Counted from the stretch's first letter, positions 26,209-36,259 are shown. The stretch: 64,000 nt of DNA from Muribaculaceae bacterium Isolate-037 (Harlan) (GCA_003762615.1 RIAZ01000007.1:1-64000), one strand, 5' to 3'. Made by a program: numbers and translations. Notes: generated by a model from the letters alone, not told the origin.

Positions 26209-27698
26209 TCTCCTTCCTCCTTATCATTATATATTTTCACAATACCCTGCTCCCTATGCACAAGCTCAATACGTGCCGACGGAAAGCGTTCGGCAAGTTG
26301 ACCGGCAAGGGATTCCGCACAGTACACCGAACGATGTCTGCCACCCGTACACCCGAATCCTATCTGAAGTGAGCTGAATCCGCGTTGAAGATAGCGGCTC
26401 ACACTCGGAGAGACCATCGAAAGGCTCTTCGAGACAAACTCACCTACCTCTCCCCTATCCTCAAGAAATTCCCTTACCGGCGCGTCAAGTCCGGTCAGAG
26501 GCTTGTAGCGATCATAGCGTCCGGGATTGTGCATTCCTCGGCAATCAAACATAAAGCCTCCGCCGTTGCCGCTCAAATCCTCCGGATAGCCTTTCTTATA
26601 GGAGAAACTATACACCTTTACGGTAAGTCCCGAACCCTTATCAACCGATCCATACCTGCTTCCGACCGCCTGCACACACACCCGCTTCAATTCAGGATAA
26701 GCATCCAGACTTCCGTCGTCAATCAATTCCTTAAGATTGGCGAGTGCCAAGGGTATGCTCTCCATGAAGTGGGCGCGACGTTCCACCAATCCCCGCAATC
26801 CGTATGCCCCAAGCACCTGCAACGTGCGGAACAGCGCGAACCGGCTCACCCCTTCCAGAATCTCCTCGCAACCCACTCCCCTAACGGATGACAACCGGGC
26901 GGCATACGCGGCAAGTAATTTTTCTCTTTCCTCTGACGTAAACCCGGCTTTCGCCTGCCAGAGAAATGACACCGCATCATATAGCAAGGGTCCTTTCCTG
27001 CCGCCCTGGAAATCAATGAATCCCAACCCGGAGGGACCCACCATAATATTGCGGCTCTGGAAATCACGACACATGAAACCTTTCAATTCCTCACGGCATC
27101 CCGTAAGCGCGCCACACAATGATTCGAAATCATCCTCAAGAGAATCCTCATCAAACACGAAGCCACACGTCTTCAGGAACTCATATTTAAAATAGTTAAG
27201 ATCCCACATCACCTGACGCGCCCCGAACTCCGGCACATACACCTCATCTTTCCACTCATCCTCGTCAACAGTCTGAATCCCGACAAGAAGCCGCAGACTC
27301 TCTGCCGAAAGCATCATACGGTCAGGACCTCCAAGGCATGACAACAGATTGCAACCTCCGAAATCCTCCTGAAGATATGCACTGCAATCGGAGTTTTCCG
27401 CATATATTTCGGGCACCGGGCACCCATTCTTCCGAAACGTCTTCGCCATACTTACGAATGCCATGTTCTCAGCAATATTCTCCCCCCACGTGGCTATCAC
27501 GGAAGGCTTACCGGAGAAAGTCAACCGGAAATACCGCCTGTCGGAGCCTGCCCCATCCAGCACCTCCACGTGGGGGTCTTCTCCATATTTATTAATATAA
27601 AGACTGCGCACCGCCTGCACGGGACTGCCTCCGGCCTGTTGCGTCCGACCTTCGTCAGACTCCAAACTACACTTTTTCATATCCGTATCCTCTATCAT
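26205..27698 (-). CDS. AmgK-like sugar kinase fused to a RapZ C-terminal domain
   Basis: About 497 residues. The first two thirds are an aminoglycoside-phosphotransferase-type kinase: DRRYFRLTF nucleotide loop, MCRDFQSRNIMV catalytic loop (C-R-D in place of H-x-D) and GFIDFQGG metal site. The last third (from about residue 385) matches the RapZ C-terminal domain: SFSYKKGYP, FMFDCRGMHNPGRY and GFGCTGGRHRSVYCAE. In enterobacteria this domain binds GlcN6P and small RNAs. The start is uncertain among ATGs at 27755, 27698 and 27680; 27755 adds residues unlike the family. It is coupled to the MurU-like gene. Confidence 0.85.
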   Translation of the reverse strand: MIEDTDMKKCSLESDEGRTQQAGGSPVQAVRSLYINKYGEDPHVEVLDGAGSDRRYFRLTFSGKPSVIATWGENIAENMAFVSMAKTFRKNGCPVPEIYAENSDCSAYLQEDFGGCNLLSCLGGPDRMMLSAESLRLLVGIQTVDEDEWKDEVYVPEFGARQVMWDLNYFKYEFLKTCGFVFDEDSLEDDFESLCGALTGCREELKGFMCRDFQSRNIMVGPSGLGFIDFQGGRKGPLLYDAVSFLWQAKAGFTSEEREKLLAAYAARLSSVRGVGCEEILEGVSRFALFRTLQVLGAYGLRGLVERRAHFMESIPLALANLKELIDDGSLDAYPELKRVCVQAVGSRYGSVDKGSGLTVKVYSFSYKKGYPEDLSGNGGGFMFDCRGMHNPGRYDRYKPLTGLDAPVREFLEDRGEVGEFVSKSLSMVSPSVSRYLQRGFSSLQIGFGCTGGRHRSVYCAESLAGQLAERFPSARIELVHREQGIVKIYNDKEEGE

Positions 27699-27871
27699 AT
27701 TATTACATTTTATAAGCAAATAATCGGCGAATGTTGACTGCCCGGGTCGCGACAATTCGCGGAAACGACGTCACTGTCGTATTTTTTTGTATCTATTAAT
27801 GCAAATTATCACTCCAGACCCTCATTTTCGCACCACAAAATTAAGCATTTTTTTATTGATTGACATTATTC

Positions 27872-27902
27872 TTTGCAATACCGACAAAATTCATTATCTT
27901 TG
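27872..27902 (+). promoter_or_regulatory. Promoter of pgk
   Basis: TTTG (27872-27875) and TATCTTTG (27895-27902) spaced 19 nt, giving a leader of about 90 nt. The remaining bases between the divergent kinase gene and pgk hold nothing else recognisable. Confidence 0.75.
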
Positions 27903-28001
27903 CAACACTTTAATACAAACAACAGACATCTCTCCTTGCAGACTTATTTTGCAAGAATAATTTGATACAACTAAAAGTCAACATTAACAATATATTATTA
28001 A

Positions 28002-29255
28002 ATGGCTAAGATTGATAATTACAATTTCGCCGGAAAAAAGGCGATTGTCAGAGTGGACTTCAACGTGCCCCTCGATGAGAATGGGAATGTAACTGACGAC
28101 ACACGTATTCGTGGCGCATTGCCCACCCTCAAGAAAATTCTTGCTGACGGCGGCAGCCTGATTCTCATGTCGCACATGGGCAAACCCAAAGGTAAGGTTA
28201 ATCCTAAATTCAGCCTCGCACAGATCCGTGAAGACGTGGCTAAGGCTCTCGGCACTGACGTGAAATTCGCACCCGACTGCGCAAACGCTGACGAAGCTGT
28301 AGCTGAGCTCAAACCGGGCGAAGTGCTTCTCCTTGAGAATCTCCGCTTCTATCCCGAAGAGGAGGGTAAGCCCGTAGGCATCGACAAAGCAGATCCCGCA
28401 TACGATGCTGCAAAGAAAGAGATGAAGGAGCGTCAGAAAAAATTCGCTGAGAAATTGGCAAGCTACGCCGACGTATACGTAAATGACGCATTCGGCACCG
28501 CTCACCGCAAACACGCCTCCACTGCCGTAATCGCTGACTACTTCCAGCCGGAGAACAAGATGCTCGGCTATCTCATGGAGAAAGAGGTGCAGGCAGTCGA
28601 CAATATCCTTAAGGATATCAAGCGTCCGTTCACTGCAATCATGGGTGGCTCAAAGGTATCTACAAAGATTGGCATCATCGAGAACCTCATGGACAAAGTT
28701 GACAACCTTATCCTCTGCGGCGGTATGACATATACATTCGCAAAGGCTCAGGGTGGCAAAATCGGCATGTCAATCGTAGAGGACGACAAACTTGATCTCG
28801 CTCTCGACATCATCAAGAAAGCTAAGGAGAAGGGCGTCAACCTTATCCTCGGCACTGATTGCGTTGCCGGCGATGCCTTCAAGAATGACTGCAACACTAT
28901 GATCTGCCCCGCAAACGACATACCCGACGGTTGGGAAGGTCTTGATGCCGGTCCGGAGACAAGAGAGGCATTCGCAGAGGCTATCATCCCGTCGAAGACT
29001 ATCCTCTGGAATGGTCCTGCCGGAGTGTTTGAATTTGACAACTTCACAGCCGGCTCACGCGCTATCGCAGAGGCTATCGTGAAGGCAACTGAGAACGGCG
29101 CATTCTCCCTCGTGGGCGGTGGCGACTCTGTAGCCTGTGTCAACAAGTTCGGTCTTGCCGACAGCGTTTCTTACGTATCCACCGGCGGCGGTGCGCTCCT
29201 TGAGGCAATTGAAGGCAAAGTACTTCCCGGAGTTGCTGCTGTAAAAGAAGACTGA
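28002..29255 (+). CDS. pgk: Phosphoglycerate kinase
   Basis: Glycolytic enzyme making ATP from 1,3-bisphosphoglycerate and ADP. The 417-residue protein shows the N-terminal substrate-binding [25 protein letters not shown], the [10 protein letters not shown] segment and the C-terminal nucleotide loop GGGDSVACV. Length and all motifs are canonical. It is monocistronic with a strong promoter and terminator. Confidence 0.98.
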   Translation: MAKIDNYNFAGKKAIVRVDFNVPLDENGNVTDDTRIRGALPTLKKILADGGSLILMSHMGKPKGKVNPKFSLAQIREDVAKALGTDVKFAPDCANADEAVAELKPGEVLLLENLRFYPEEEGKPVGIDKADPAYDAAKKEMKERQKKFAEKLASYADVYVNDAFGTAHRKHASTAVIADYFQPENKMLGYLMEKEVQAVDNILKDIKRPFTAIMGGSKVSTKIGIIENLMDKVDNLILCGGMTYTFAKAQGGKIGMSIVEDDKLDLALDIIKKAKEKGVNLILGTDCVAGDAFKNDCNTMICPANDIPDGWEGLDAGPETREAFAEAIIPSKTILWNGPAGVFEFDNFTAGSRAIAEAIVKATENGAFSLVGGGDSVACVNKFGLADSVSYVSTGGGALLEAIEGKVLPGVAAVKED

Positions 29256-29280
29256 TTGATAAATTCTGACTATTTATAAA

Positions 29281-29324
29281 AAAGGCAGTCCTTGCGGCTG
29301 TTTTGTCGCAAGAACTGCCTTTCT
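29281..29324 (+). terminator. Terminator of pgk
   Basis: AAAGGCAGT/ACTGCCTTT outer stem and CTTGCG/CGCAAG inner stem followed by a T-rich stretch. Confidence 0.8.
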
Positions 29325-29421
29325 ATTTATAAATCAGCAAATTCATTCCAAAAATTCCCTAAATTTTACATTATTTAAAATTTTAGGGTTCTATGAAAAC
29401 ATTTTTTTTAAAAATAAAATA

Positions 29422-29451
29422 TTGTTTTTTTCAAATTTAATTGTAATTTTG
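29422..29451 (+). promoter_or_regulatory. Promoter of the TonB energising operon
   Basis: TTG (29422-29424) and TAATTTTG (29444-29451) spaced 19 nt. A leader of about 140 nt follows before the ExbB-type gene; the leader is A-rich with no clear aptamer. Confidence 0.65.
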
Positions 29452-29598
29452 CATTGTCATAGGTTCTAAAGGTAGAAAACTCGTCCAAGGCATGAAAAAC
29501 CCAAATAGCTGACGCGATAGCCACCAGCGTACCAAGACAACACAAATAATTCAAAAAAACACAATATTCACAAACAAAATTCAAACAAATTTAACATT

Positions 29599-30444
29599 AT
29601 GGAATCTCAGAATTCTAAGGCTCCTTCTTCAGTGGCAGCCAAAGTGAAAAAGGAAGAGAAAATCAGCAACGTGCGTGGTATCCGCAACGCGTTTTTCGTA
29701 ATCATTGCATGCGCAGTAGCAGCTGTCTGCATCTTCCTCTTCGGTATGGGCGCACCCGGCAACTTCGAGGGTAACGATCCCGCAGGACATCCTATCAACC
29801 TCGCAGGTACTGTCTACAAAGGTGGTTTCATCGTGCCTATCCTTATGACCCTCTTCCTCACCGTAATCGTACTTTCTATTGAACGTTGGATTGCAATCAG
29901 CTCTGCTTCCGGCAAAGGCAACACAACTAAGTTCGTTGCAGACATCAAGGCTGACCTTGCCAAGAACAACATTGACGCAGCTATGCAGCGTTGCCGTCAG
30001 CAGAAAGGTTCTGTTGCTTCTGTAGTTTACAACACTCTCGTGAAGTACAAAGAGATGGACGCTAACACTGTCCTCAGCAAAGAGCAGAAACTCACTACCC
30101 TCCGCAACGAGGTGGAAGAGGCTACAGCTCTTGAGATGCCGGCTCTTTCTCAGAACCTCCCCATCGTGGCTACCCTCACAACTCTCGGTACTCTCGTCGG
30201 TCTTCTCGGAACCGTTATGGGTATGATCAAATCATTCCAGGCTCTTGCTTCTTCCGGTTCTCCTGACTCGACTGAGCTCTCTACCGGTATTTCTGAGGCA
30301 CTTGTGAACACTGCATTCGGTATCGCAACCGGTGCTTTCGCAGTTATCTCTTATAACTTCTACACCAACAAGATCGACAACCTGACCTACGCTATCGACG
30401 AAATCGGTTTCTCAATCGTAGCTACTTTCGCAGCAACTCACTAA
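29599..30444 (+). CDS. exbB: MotA/TolQ/ExbB proton-channel protein
   Basis: A 281-residue inner-membrane protein of the ExbB/TolQ family, which with ExbD conducts protons to energise TonB. An N-terminal helix (about residues 31-49) and a second (about 75-95) precede the cytoplasmic domain. The family core ALEMPALSQNLPIVATLTTLGTLVGLLGTVMGMI and a final amphipathic pore helix (ISEALVNTAFGIATGAFAVI) are unmistakable. It heads a cluster with two ExbD genes and tonB, so TonB rather than motility or Tol function is favoured. Confidence 0.92.
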   Translation: MESQNSKAPSSVAAKVKKEEKISNVRGIRNAFFVIIACAVAAVCIFLFGMGAPGNFEGNDPAGHPINLAGTVYKGGFIVPILMTLFLTVIVLSIERWIAISSASGKGNTTKFVADIKADLAKNNIDAAMQRCRQQKGSVASVVYNTLVKYKEMDANTVLSKEQKLTTLRNEVEEATALEMPALSQNLPIVATLTTLGTLVGLLGTVMGMIKSFQALASSGSPDSTELSTGISEALVNTAFGIATGAFAVISYNFYTNKIDNLTYAIDEIGFSIVATFAATH

Positions 30445-30504
30445 TCAGTGACTGCCCGAAAACGATAATTTCAATTTACCAAACCGAATAAGTTTATAGC
30501 TAAT

Positions 30505-31227
30505 ATGGGAAGAGTAAAAATAGCAAGAAAGAGCACATTCATCGACATGACCGCGATGAGTGACGTGACGGTGCTGCTCCTTACCTTCTTCATGTTGACT
30601 TCGACCTTCCTTCAGAAAGAGCCCGCGACAGTGGTGACTCCACCTTCAGTTTCTACTGAAAAGGTGCAGGAGACCAACTTCGTCCAGGTGCTCGTAAGCC
30701 CGGAAGGAAAGGTTTGGCTTACTATGAACAACGACACTTCATCAGCTTGGTCAAACGAAAAGATGAGAATGGCGTTGCTCGACAAGGTGAGCGAAATCTA
30801 TAACGAATCACATAAGAACAAAATCAGCTTCAATGTTGCACAGAAGCAGGCCTTCAGCAAATTGGGTTCTTTTGGAGTGCCTCTCCAGCAGATGGGTGAG
30901 TTCCTGAATCTCGCCGATGAGCAGGAAGGGCAGACCAAGATGGACAAATGGCTCGGAGGTGAGGATGAAAATCCGAACCACGTGACAGGAATCCCCGTAT
31001 CTTGGAACTCCGATGAGAGCACACCGAATGAATTCCAGATGTGGATGAAAGCACTCCGCCAGACTGAGAACGAAAACCTCGCACAGTCAATCAAAGACGG
31101 TACAGGCGTAGCCATCAAGGCGGACCAGAACACTCCGTTCGATATCATCCACATGGTGATGGATAATCTTCAGACTATCCACATGAATAAGTTTACATTT
31201 TTGACCGCACTTAAAGCAGGAGAATAA
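30505..31227 (+). CDS. exbD: ExbD/TolR biopolymer transporter, paralogue 1
   Basis: A 240-residue protein with a single N-terminal membrane helix. The proton-relay Asp of the family lies in STFIDMTAMSDVTVLLLTFFML (D-x-T-x-M-x-D-V). The periplasmic domain is larger than in E. coli ExbD (141 residues), with an insertion of about 80 residues. It is separated by 4 bp from a second ExbD. Paired ExbDs downstream of one ExbB are typical of Bacteroidetes; the two may form a heteromer. Confidence 0.92.
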   Translation: MGRVKIARKSTFIDMTAMSDVTVLLLTFFMLTSTFLQKEPATVVTPPSVSTEKVQETNFVQVLVSPEGKVWLTMNNDTSSAWSNEKMRMALLDKVSEIYNESHKNKISFNVAQKQAFSKLGSFGVPLQQMGEFLNLADEQEGQTKMDKWLGGEDENPNHVTGIPVSWNSDESTPNEFQMWMKALRQTENENLAQSIKDGTGVAIKADQNTPFDIIHMVMDNLQTIHMNKFTFLTALKAGE

Positions 31228-31231
31228 GACC

Positions 31232-32017
31232 ATGGCAGAAGTTCAACAAAATTCGGGCGGCAACGGCAAGAAAGGCGCCCAGAAAAAGATGCAGATCCGC
31301 GTGGATTTCACGCCGATGGTCGACATGAACATGTTGCTCATTACGTTCTTCATGCTCTGTACGACAATGATTAAATCGCAGACTCTCACCATCGCTCTCC
31401 CTTCTAACGAGAAGGTGGAGAATCAGGAGAACATGTCGCAGGCTTCCGCCGATGATGCTGTGACCATCATCATCGACGCAAAGCGTAAGAAAGGTTCTAA
31501 TGAAGTTGACTCTGTCAACGGACAGGTGGTGAATGAGGTATACTACTACTTCGGCAAACCCGGTGGCGACGCCGGTATGTTTGGTGCCGGTGGAACTGTA
31601 CTTTCTGAAAACAACAACATTCAGAAATCTGAGTTCCTCACCGATGAAGTAAATGGTGGAGTCCACACCCCTCGTGGCATTCGCCAGATTATCCAGCAGC
31701 GTAACCACGACGTGCTCGTTGAGATCAACAATATTAAGAAGAAGTATGCCGACGGAGGTTTTGGCAGCCTTGAGACTAAGGCTGACCGCGAGAAAGCCCA
31801 GGCGGCCTATGATGAGGCTGCTTCTGAAATAAGAAAGAATGAGAATCTCAAAAAGCCCGTGGTAATCATCAAGTCTACCCCCCAGGCTTCCTTCGGTAGT
31901 CTTGTGGAGATTCTTGACGAGATGCAGATTAACTCAATCTCAAAATATCAGATTGACAACATGACTCGCGCTGACTCTGTGATGATTCTTGACTTCCAAA
32001 GCCGTAATCAACAGTGA
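31232..32017 (+). CDS. exbD: ExbD/TolR biopolymer transporter, paralogue 2
   Basis: A 261-residue protein with the ExbD signature RVDFTPMVDMNMLLITFFMLC, including the conserved Asp in PMVDMN. The periplasmic part contains a Gly-rich insertion (PGGDAGMFGAGG) absent from the first paralogue, then the usual C-terminal fold (VVIIKSTPQASFGSLVEILDEM). It probably forms the channel with ExbB and the neighbouring ExbD. Confidence 0.92.
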   Translation: MAEVQQNSGGNGKKGAQKKMQIRVDFTPMVDMNMLLITFFMLCTTMIKSQTLTIALPSNEKVENQENMSQASADDAVTIIIDAKRKKGSNEVDSVNGQVVNEVYYYFGKPGGDAGMFGAGGTVLSENNNIQKSEFLTDEVNGGVHTPRGIRQIIQQRNHDVLVEINNIKKKYADGGFGSLETKADREKAQAAYDEAASEIRKNENLKKPVVIIKSTPQASFGSLVEILDEMQINSISKYQIDNMTRADSVMILDFQSRNQQ

Positions 32018-32052
32018 TATAAGATTTATTAACCCTTAAAGCAGAAAAAGAA

Positions 32053-32928
32053 ATGGCTAAAAGAAATGTAGATCTTACATCAAAAGAATGGCGTGATTTG
32101 GTATTTGCCGATAAAAATAAAGAATTTGGCGCATACCAGCTACGTAAGTCAAGCGACAAACGCCACAACCTCGCAGTTGTATACACACTCATCGGTCTTG
32201 TTATCGTGTTTATCCTTATCCTCTGTTATTCAAAGTATTCAGACTATAAGGCAGAGCAAGATGCAATAGCACTTCAGGAACAACGTGAGAAAATGGCTGC
32301 GGCAGAACTCCTCCAGCAGGAAGAATCTGAACCCGAACCCGAACCCGAACCCGAAGAGGTGAAGTTTGAGCAGCCGGAAATTGAGGTGCCTGATGAGGTA
32401 CTTGCTACCGTACAGGTGACCCAGATCGCCATCGTTGACGCCGACAAGGTGAAAAACGAGGTGATGGATATGGAAGAACAGAAGGAGGATAACACCGCAC
32501 GTGGTGTTGTCAACCAAGAAGGTTCTGATGATGCCGATAAATTCAAGGCCGTGCAGGAACAGGTGATTGTAAAAGAACCCGAACCCGAGGCTAAACCCGT
32601 AGAGGAGGAGATTTTCGTGGCTGTAGAGCAGCCCGCTGAATTCCCCGGTGGTATGGCAGCCCTGATGAAATGGCTCAGCAACAATATCCGTTATCCTGAG
32701 GCAGCTCAGCAGAACGACATCCAGGGCCGCGTGGTCGTGAAGTTCGTCGTTGAGAAAGACGGTTCTATCGGTGCCGCAACTATCGTGAAGGGTGTCGACA
32801 AGGATCTTGACCGCGAGGCTCTCCGAGTTGTCAAGAAGATGCCGAAATGGCAGCCCGGTAAGAACAATGGCGTCTCCGTTCGTTCTTACTTCAACCTCCC
32901 TGTCACATTCAAACTTCAGAACAACTGA
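32053..32928 (+). CDS. tonB: TonB energy transducer
   Basis: A 291-residue protein with a cytoplasmic N-terminus, one transmembrane helix (about residues 40-58) and a Glu-Pro repeat linker (EPEPEPEPEE). The C-terminal TonB domain (about 205-291) has GRVVVKFVVEKDGSIGAATIVKGVD and SYFNLPVTFKL. It spans the periplasm to power TonB-dependent outer-membrane receptors such as SusC. The C-terminal domain closely resembles the two TonB-C domains in the M56 protein at 8813-10696. Confidence 0.95.
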   Translation: MAKRNVDLTSKEWRDLVFADKNKEFGAYQLRKSSDKRHNLAVVYTLIGLVIVFILILCYSKYSDYKAEQDAIALQEQREKMAAAELLQQEESEPEPEPEPEEVKFEQPEIEVPDEVLATVQVTQIAIVDADKVKNEVMDMEEQKEDNTARGVVNQEGSDDADKFKAVQEQVIVKEPEPEAKPVEEEIFVAVEQPAEFPGGMAALMKWLSNNIRYPEAAQQNDIQGRVVVKFVVEKDGSIGAATIVKGVDKDLDREALRVVKKMPKWQPGKNNGVSVRSYFNLPVTFKLQNN

Positions 32929-32966
32929 TGACCCTATCTTCCGCCCGGCGGAAGTGTCCTGATAAG

Positions 32967-32999
32967 AAGGAAGAGACCTCAAAAGTCTCTTCCTTTTTT
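32967..32999 (+). terminator. Terminator after tonB
   Basis: An 11-bp stem (AAGGAAGAGAC/GTCTCTTCCTT) with six T residues, so genes downstream are probably also driven separately. Confidence 0.85.
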
Positions 33000-33132
33000 C
33001 TTGACAAGACCGGGGACGCTACCGGAAATTATCCCGATGCCGGCATCGGGATTCCGATATTTTTTTATTATTGGCGAACATACTTCAGCCTGAGTTGTTA
33101 AAATAATAGAAAAACATATAAAACATCGAGTT

Positions 33133-33339
33133 ATGAGCACTGAAAATAATTTCAACAACATGCCTAAAGGCGGACGCCTTGTATTTGGCATTTTCATGGT
33201 GATTGTATACGTTGCAGTCGGTCTGTTATTTATTTTTGACGTATTCAATATTGATAATAACGTCATCAGTTTTATCGTCGGAATTGTCTTATGCGTCTAT
33301 GGCGTCTGGAGAGGCTACCGGCTCTATAGGGGGATGTGA
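33133..33339 (+). CDS. Small two-helix membrane protein
   Basis: 68 residues with two hydrophobic helices (about 17-38 and 42-60) joined by an Asp/Asn loop, and a basic end (WRGYRLYRGM). It is conserved in position between tonB and the PstS-like gene in many Bacteroidetes as far as I recall, which suggests a role near the TonB system. The function is unknown. Confidence 0.7.
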   Translation: MSTENNFNNMPKGGRLVFGIFMVIVYVAVGLLFIFDVFNIDNNVISFIVGIVLCVYGVWRGYRLYRGM

Positions 33340-33413
33340 CGCAGCCCTTGCCTCTCATTTGAAGATGGCGCAGGCATACCGACACATATATCCCGACATT
33401 AAAACCGAATTAT

Positions 33414-34421
33414 ATGAAATTACTCAAATCCACAACATTGTCACTGTCCCTGATGGCTATAGTCATGGGGGCAGTGAGTTGCACTCCTGTGAAAAGGGGT
33501 GAATATGCCTCCGGAAGTGCCACGATATTCTGCGACGACGGTTTCAAGAATATTCTTGACGAAGAGATTGAAGTGTTTGAATATTCATATCCCAACGCCT
33601 CAATCATACCTTTCTACGTCAGCGAGGGGGAGGCTCTCGACTCCCTGACCGCTGACGCCACGCAGGCAATAATCACATCGAAACAGCTCACCAAGGAGCA
33701 GATCGAATATATGAAGGCGAAGCATAAGAGAGTGGTGAGACAGAATTGCATCGCTGTCGATGCCGTTGCCTTGATCACAAATAAGAAGAATCCCGTCTCT
33801 GCCCTATCCATGACAGAGATTGCCGACATTTTCAACGGTAAGATCACGAAATGGAGTCAGCTGGCAGGGAACGACACCACAGCCATAAAGATTGTGTTTG
33901 ACAATGCAGAATCGTCAACCGTGTCATACATCCGTGATAAGTTTCTCGCCGAAGGGGAAAAACTGGCAGAAAAAACCAACTCTTTCGCGCAAAACAACAA
34001 TGCGCAGGTGTTTGACATCGTAAAGAATGATCCGGATGCTCTCGGTGTCATAAGCGTGAGCTGGCTCGGTGACGACCTTAGCGTAGCGAAGAAAATACCT
34101 ATGGACCAGAGAATGGAGGATTACAAGAACGAGACAGACACAATAGCCACTACGCTCACCTCGGAAGTGAACATAATGAAGGTGAGCAACCCGACGGAAG
34201 CAAACGACTTCAGCCTGGTCGCCTATAAGCCTTACCAGGCATACATATACTCCGGCGAATATCCGCTCGTCAGAAAAATATATATGGTGTCTACGGCAAG
34301 CAACTCCACCGTGTTGCATAGTTTCTACGTATTCCTGACCGGATTTGTTGGGCAGAAAATCATCTCCCTGACAGGAATCCTGCCATACCACATGAATCCA
34401 AGGGTAGTGGAAGTGATATAG
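33414..34421 (+). CDS. PstS-like phosphate-binding lipoprotein
   Basis: A 335-residue substrate-binding protein of the PstS/PBP superfamily. A lipobox (GAVSC, Cys at about residue 23) follows a hydrophobic signal. Family motifs include SGSATIFCDDGFKNIL at the start and VDAVALITNKKNPVSALSMTEIADIFNGKITKWSQL. No permease or ATPase genes (pstCAB) accompany it. The setting beside ExbB/ExbD/TonB suggests a sensing or accessory job rather than classical ABC uptake, although ligand residues are not verified. Confidence 0.85.
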   Translation: MKLLKSTTLSLSLMAIVMGAVSCTPVKRGEYASGSATIFCDDGFKNILDEEIEVFEYSYPNASIIPFYVSEGEALDSLTADATQAIITSKQLTKEQIEYMKAKHKRVVRQNCIAVDAVALITNKKNPVSALSMTEIADIFNGKITKWSQLAGNDTTAIKIVFDNAESSTVSYIRDKFLAEGEKLAEKTNSFAQNNNAQVFDIVKNDPDALGVISVSWLGDDLSVAKKIPMDQRMEDYKNETDTIATTLTSEVNIMKVSNPTEANDFSLVAYKPYQAYIYSGEYPLVRKIYMVSTASNSTVLHSFYVFLTGFVGQKIISLTGILPYHMNPRVVEVI

Positions 34422-34568
34422 CACACACACCTTATTATAGAGTCCCCTTGCATGAAATGTAGGGGGATTTTTGTAAAAAAAATTAAAATTAATCCTCTTT
34501 TATGCAATTATTGGATAGAAATCAGTTATAAAATACATCCGGAATGACATATCATAGATTTTTTTTAT

Positions 34569-34576
34569 TAATTTTG
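34569..34576 (+). promoter_or_regulatory. -7 box of the TPR gene
   Basis: TAATTTTG about 50 bp ahead of the TPR gene start; the -33 element is not clear. Confidence 0.5.
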
Positions 34577-34624
34577 TGAGTCATTTCTATACAATAGCAA
34601 ACAAATAATTTTATTATCATACAG

Positions 34625-36259
34625 ATGAAATTCAAATTTATTTTCGCGTCCGCTTTGATTGCGGCAGCTGCAATACCCTCTTTCGCTCAGACTCACGTAG
34701 AGGGTCAGGAGTATTATAAGGCAGACCAGTTTGCAAACGCAAAAGAACTTCTCCTGAGAAACATGAACAATGCCGGGACCGACAAGTCGATCAGCAACTA
34801 CTATCTCGGCATGATTGCTCTTGAGGAAGGCAACAAGTCGGAGGCTGCAAAATATTTCGATGCCGGCGTAGCAGCTAATCCCGAATATGCCTACAACTAC
34901 GTGGGTCTCGGATTCGTCGACCTTCTCAATGGCGATAAAGCTGCTGCCGAGAAACAGTTCAAGATGGCTGAAGGCAAAGAGAAGAAGAGTGCTGCGCTTC
35001 ACATCGCAATCGCACGCGCATACTATGGAGCAGATCCCGTCGTATATGCAAAAGAGATTGAGAAACGCGTGGAGAAGGCTCGCAAGACCAATATGCAGGA
35101 AGCCGACATTTATCTTTTTGAAGGCGACCGCAAGAAAGACAACAAGGATTTCGGTGGTGCAGGAAGCCAGTATGAGATGGCTACAACCTACGATCCCAAT
35201 GCTTCCGAGGCATACGTGAAATATGCCAACCTATTCACCATGGTGAATCCGGAATATGCTATCGACATGCTCAATAAGCTCCTTTCTGTAAATCCGACTT
35301 CAGCCCTTGCGCAGAGAGAGCTTGCCAACGCCTACTACAATGCCCAGAAATTCAAGGAGGCTGCCACAGAGTATGGGAAATACGTGAAGAACCCCAACCA
35401 CTTCAAGCAGGACGAAGACCGCTATGCATTCCTTCTCTTCTACGGTGGTGACTTCCAGAAAGGTTACGACTATTCCACTGAGCTTCTGAAGGCGAATCCC
35501 TCAAACTTCACCGCACAGCGTTACCAGTTTATGAACGCCGCGCAGATAAAGGAGATGGCTCCGCAGATGCTCCCCATGGCTGAGGCACTCGTAGCTGCAC
35601 ACAAGAGCAATCCCGCCAACAAGTTTGCGCCCATCGACTACATACTTATCGCTCAGGAGCTGAACACGGCAAAACGTCCGCAGGAAGCACAGGCTCTCCT
35701 TGAGGAGGCTATCAAAGAAATGCCAGAGAACCGTGAGTTCTACAAGCAGCTTGCAATGACCTACGTGGAGGAAAACAATCTCTCCAAGGCTGCTGAGGCT
35801 TACGAGGGCTATATCGCAAACTCTGAGAAACCCGGCTACAACGACTTCATCCAGCAGGCCACATTCGCTTTCTATGCCGGCGTTGAGAACAAGGCTAATG
35901 ATCCTGCCACTGCCGATAAGTATTATGCAATAGCTCAGAGCTATGCTGACAAGGCTGCAGAGATTCTTCCCGACAACTACAAGCCTAAGAAATTCGCCGG
36001 CGACATCGCTAAACAGAAAGCAGACGAGGCATCCGTAGCTTCTGCTGCCGTTCCCGCCTATACTGAGGCAATCGCCCTTCTTGAGGCAAGCAAAGATCCA
36101 TCCCGCTATGCTTCCGATGCCAAGGAGATGTACAACTACATGGGCAACTACTATCTCGATCAGAAAGACGTGGAGAAAGCCAAGGAATACTTCAACAAGT
36201 ATCTGCAATATGACCCCAACAACGAGCAGTACCGCAAGTTTGTAGAGGGACTTAAATAA
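34625..36259 (+). CDS. Exported tetratricopeptide-repeat protein
   Basis: A 544-residue protein with a cleavable signal peptide (ending SFAQT near residue 22) and repeated TPR helices across the length (for example SISNYYLGMIALEEGNKSEAAKYFDAG and MYNYMGNYYLDQKDVEKAKEYFNKYL). It should act in the periplasm as a protein-protein scaffold. It ends the TonB/PstS cluster and is followed by a strong terminator. The partner is unknown. Confidence 0.88.
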   Translation: MKFKFIFASALIAAAAIPSFAQTHVEGQEYYKADQFANAKELLLRNMNNAGTDKSISNYYLGMIALEEGNKSEAAKYFDAGVAANPEYAYNYVGLGFVDLLNGDKAAAEKQFKMAEGKEKKSAALHIAIARAYYGADPVVYAKEIEKRVEKARKTNMQEADIYLFEGDRKKDNKDFGGAGSQYEMATTYDPNASEAYVKYANLFTMVNPEYAIDMLNKLLSVNPTSALAQRELANAYYNAQKFKEAATEYGKYVKNPNHFKQDEDRYAFLLFYGGDFQKGYDYSTELLKANPSNFTAQRYQFMNAAQIKEMAPQMLPMAEALVAAHKSNPANKFAPIDYILIAQELNTAKRPQEAQALLEEAIKEMPENREFYKQLAMTYVEENNLSKAAEAYEGYIANSEKPGYNDFIQQATFAFYAGVENKANDPATADKYYAIAQSYADKAAEILPDNYKPKKFAGDIAKQKADEASVASAAVPAYTEAIALLEASKDPSRYASDAKEMYNYMGNYYLDQKDVEKAKEYFNKYLQYDPNNEQYRKFVEGLK

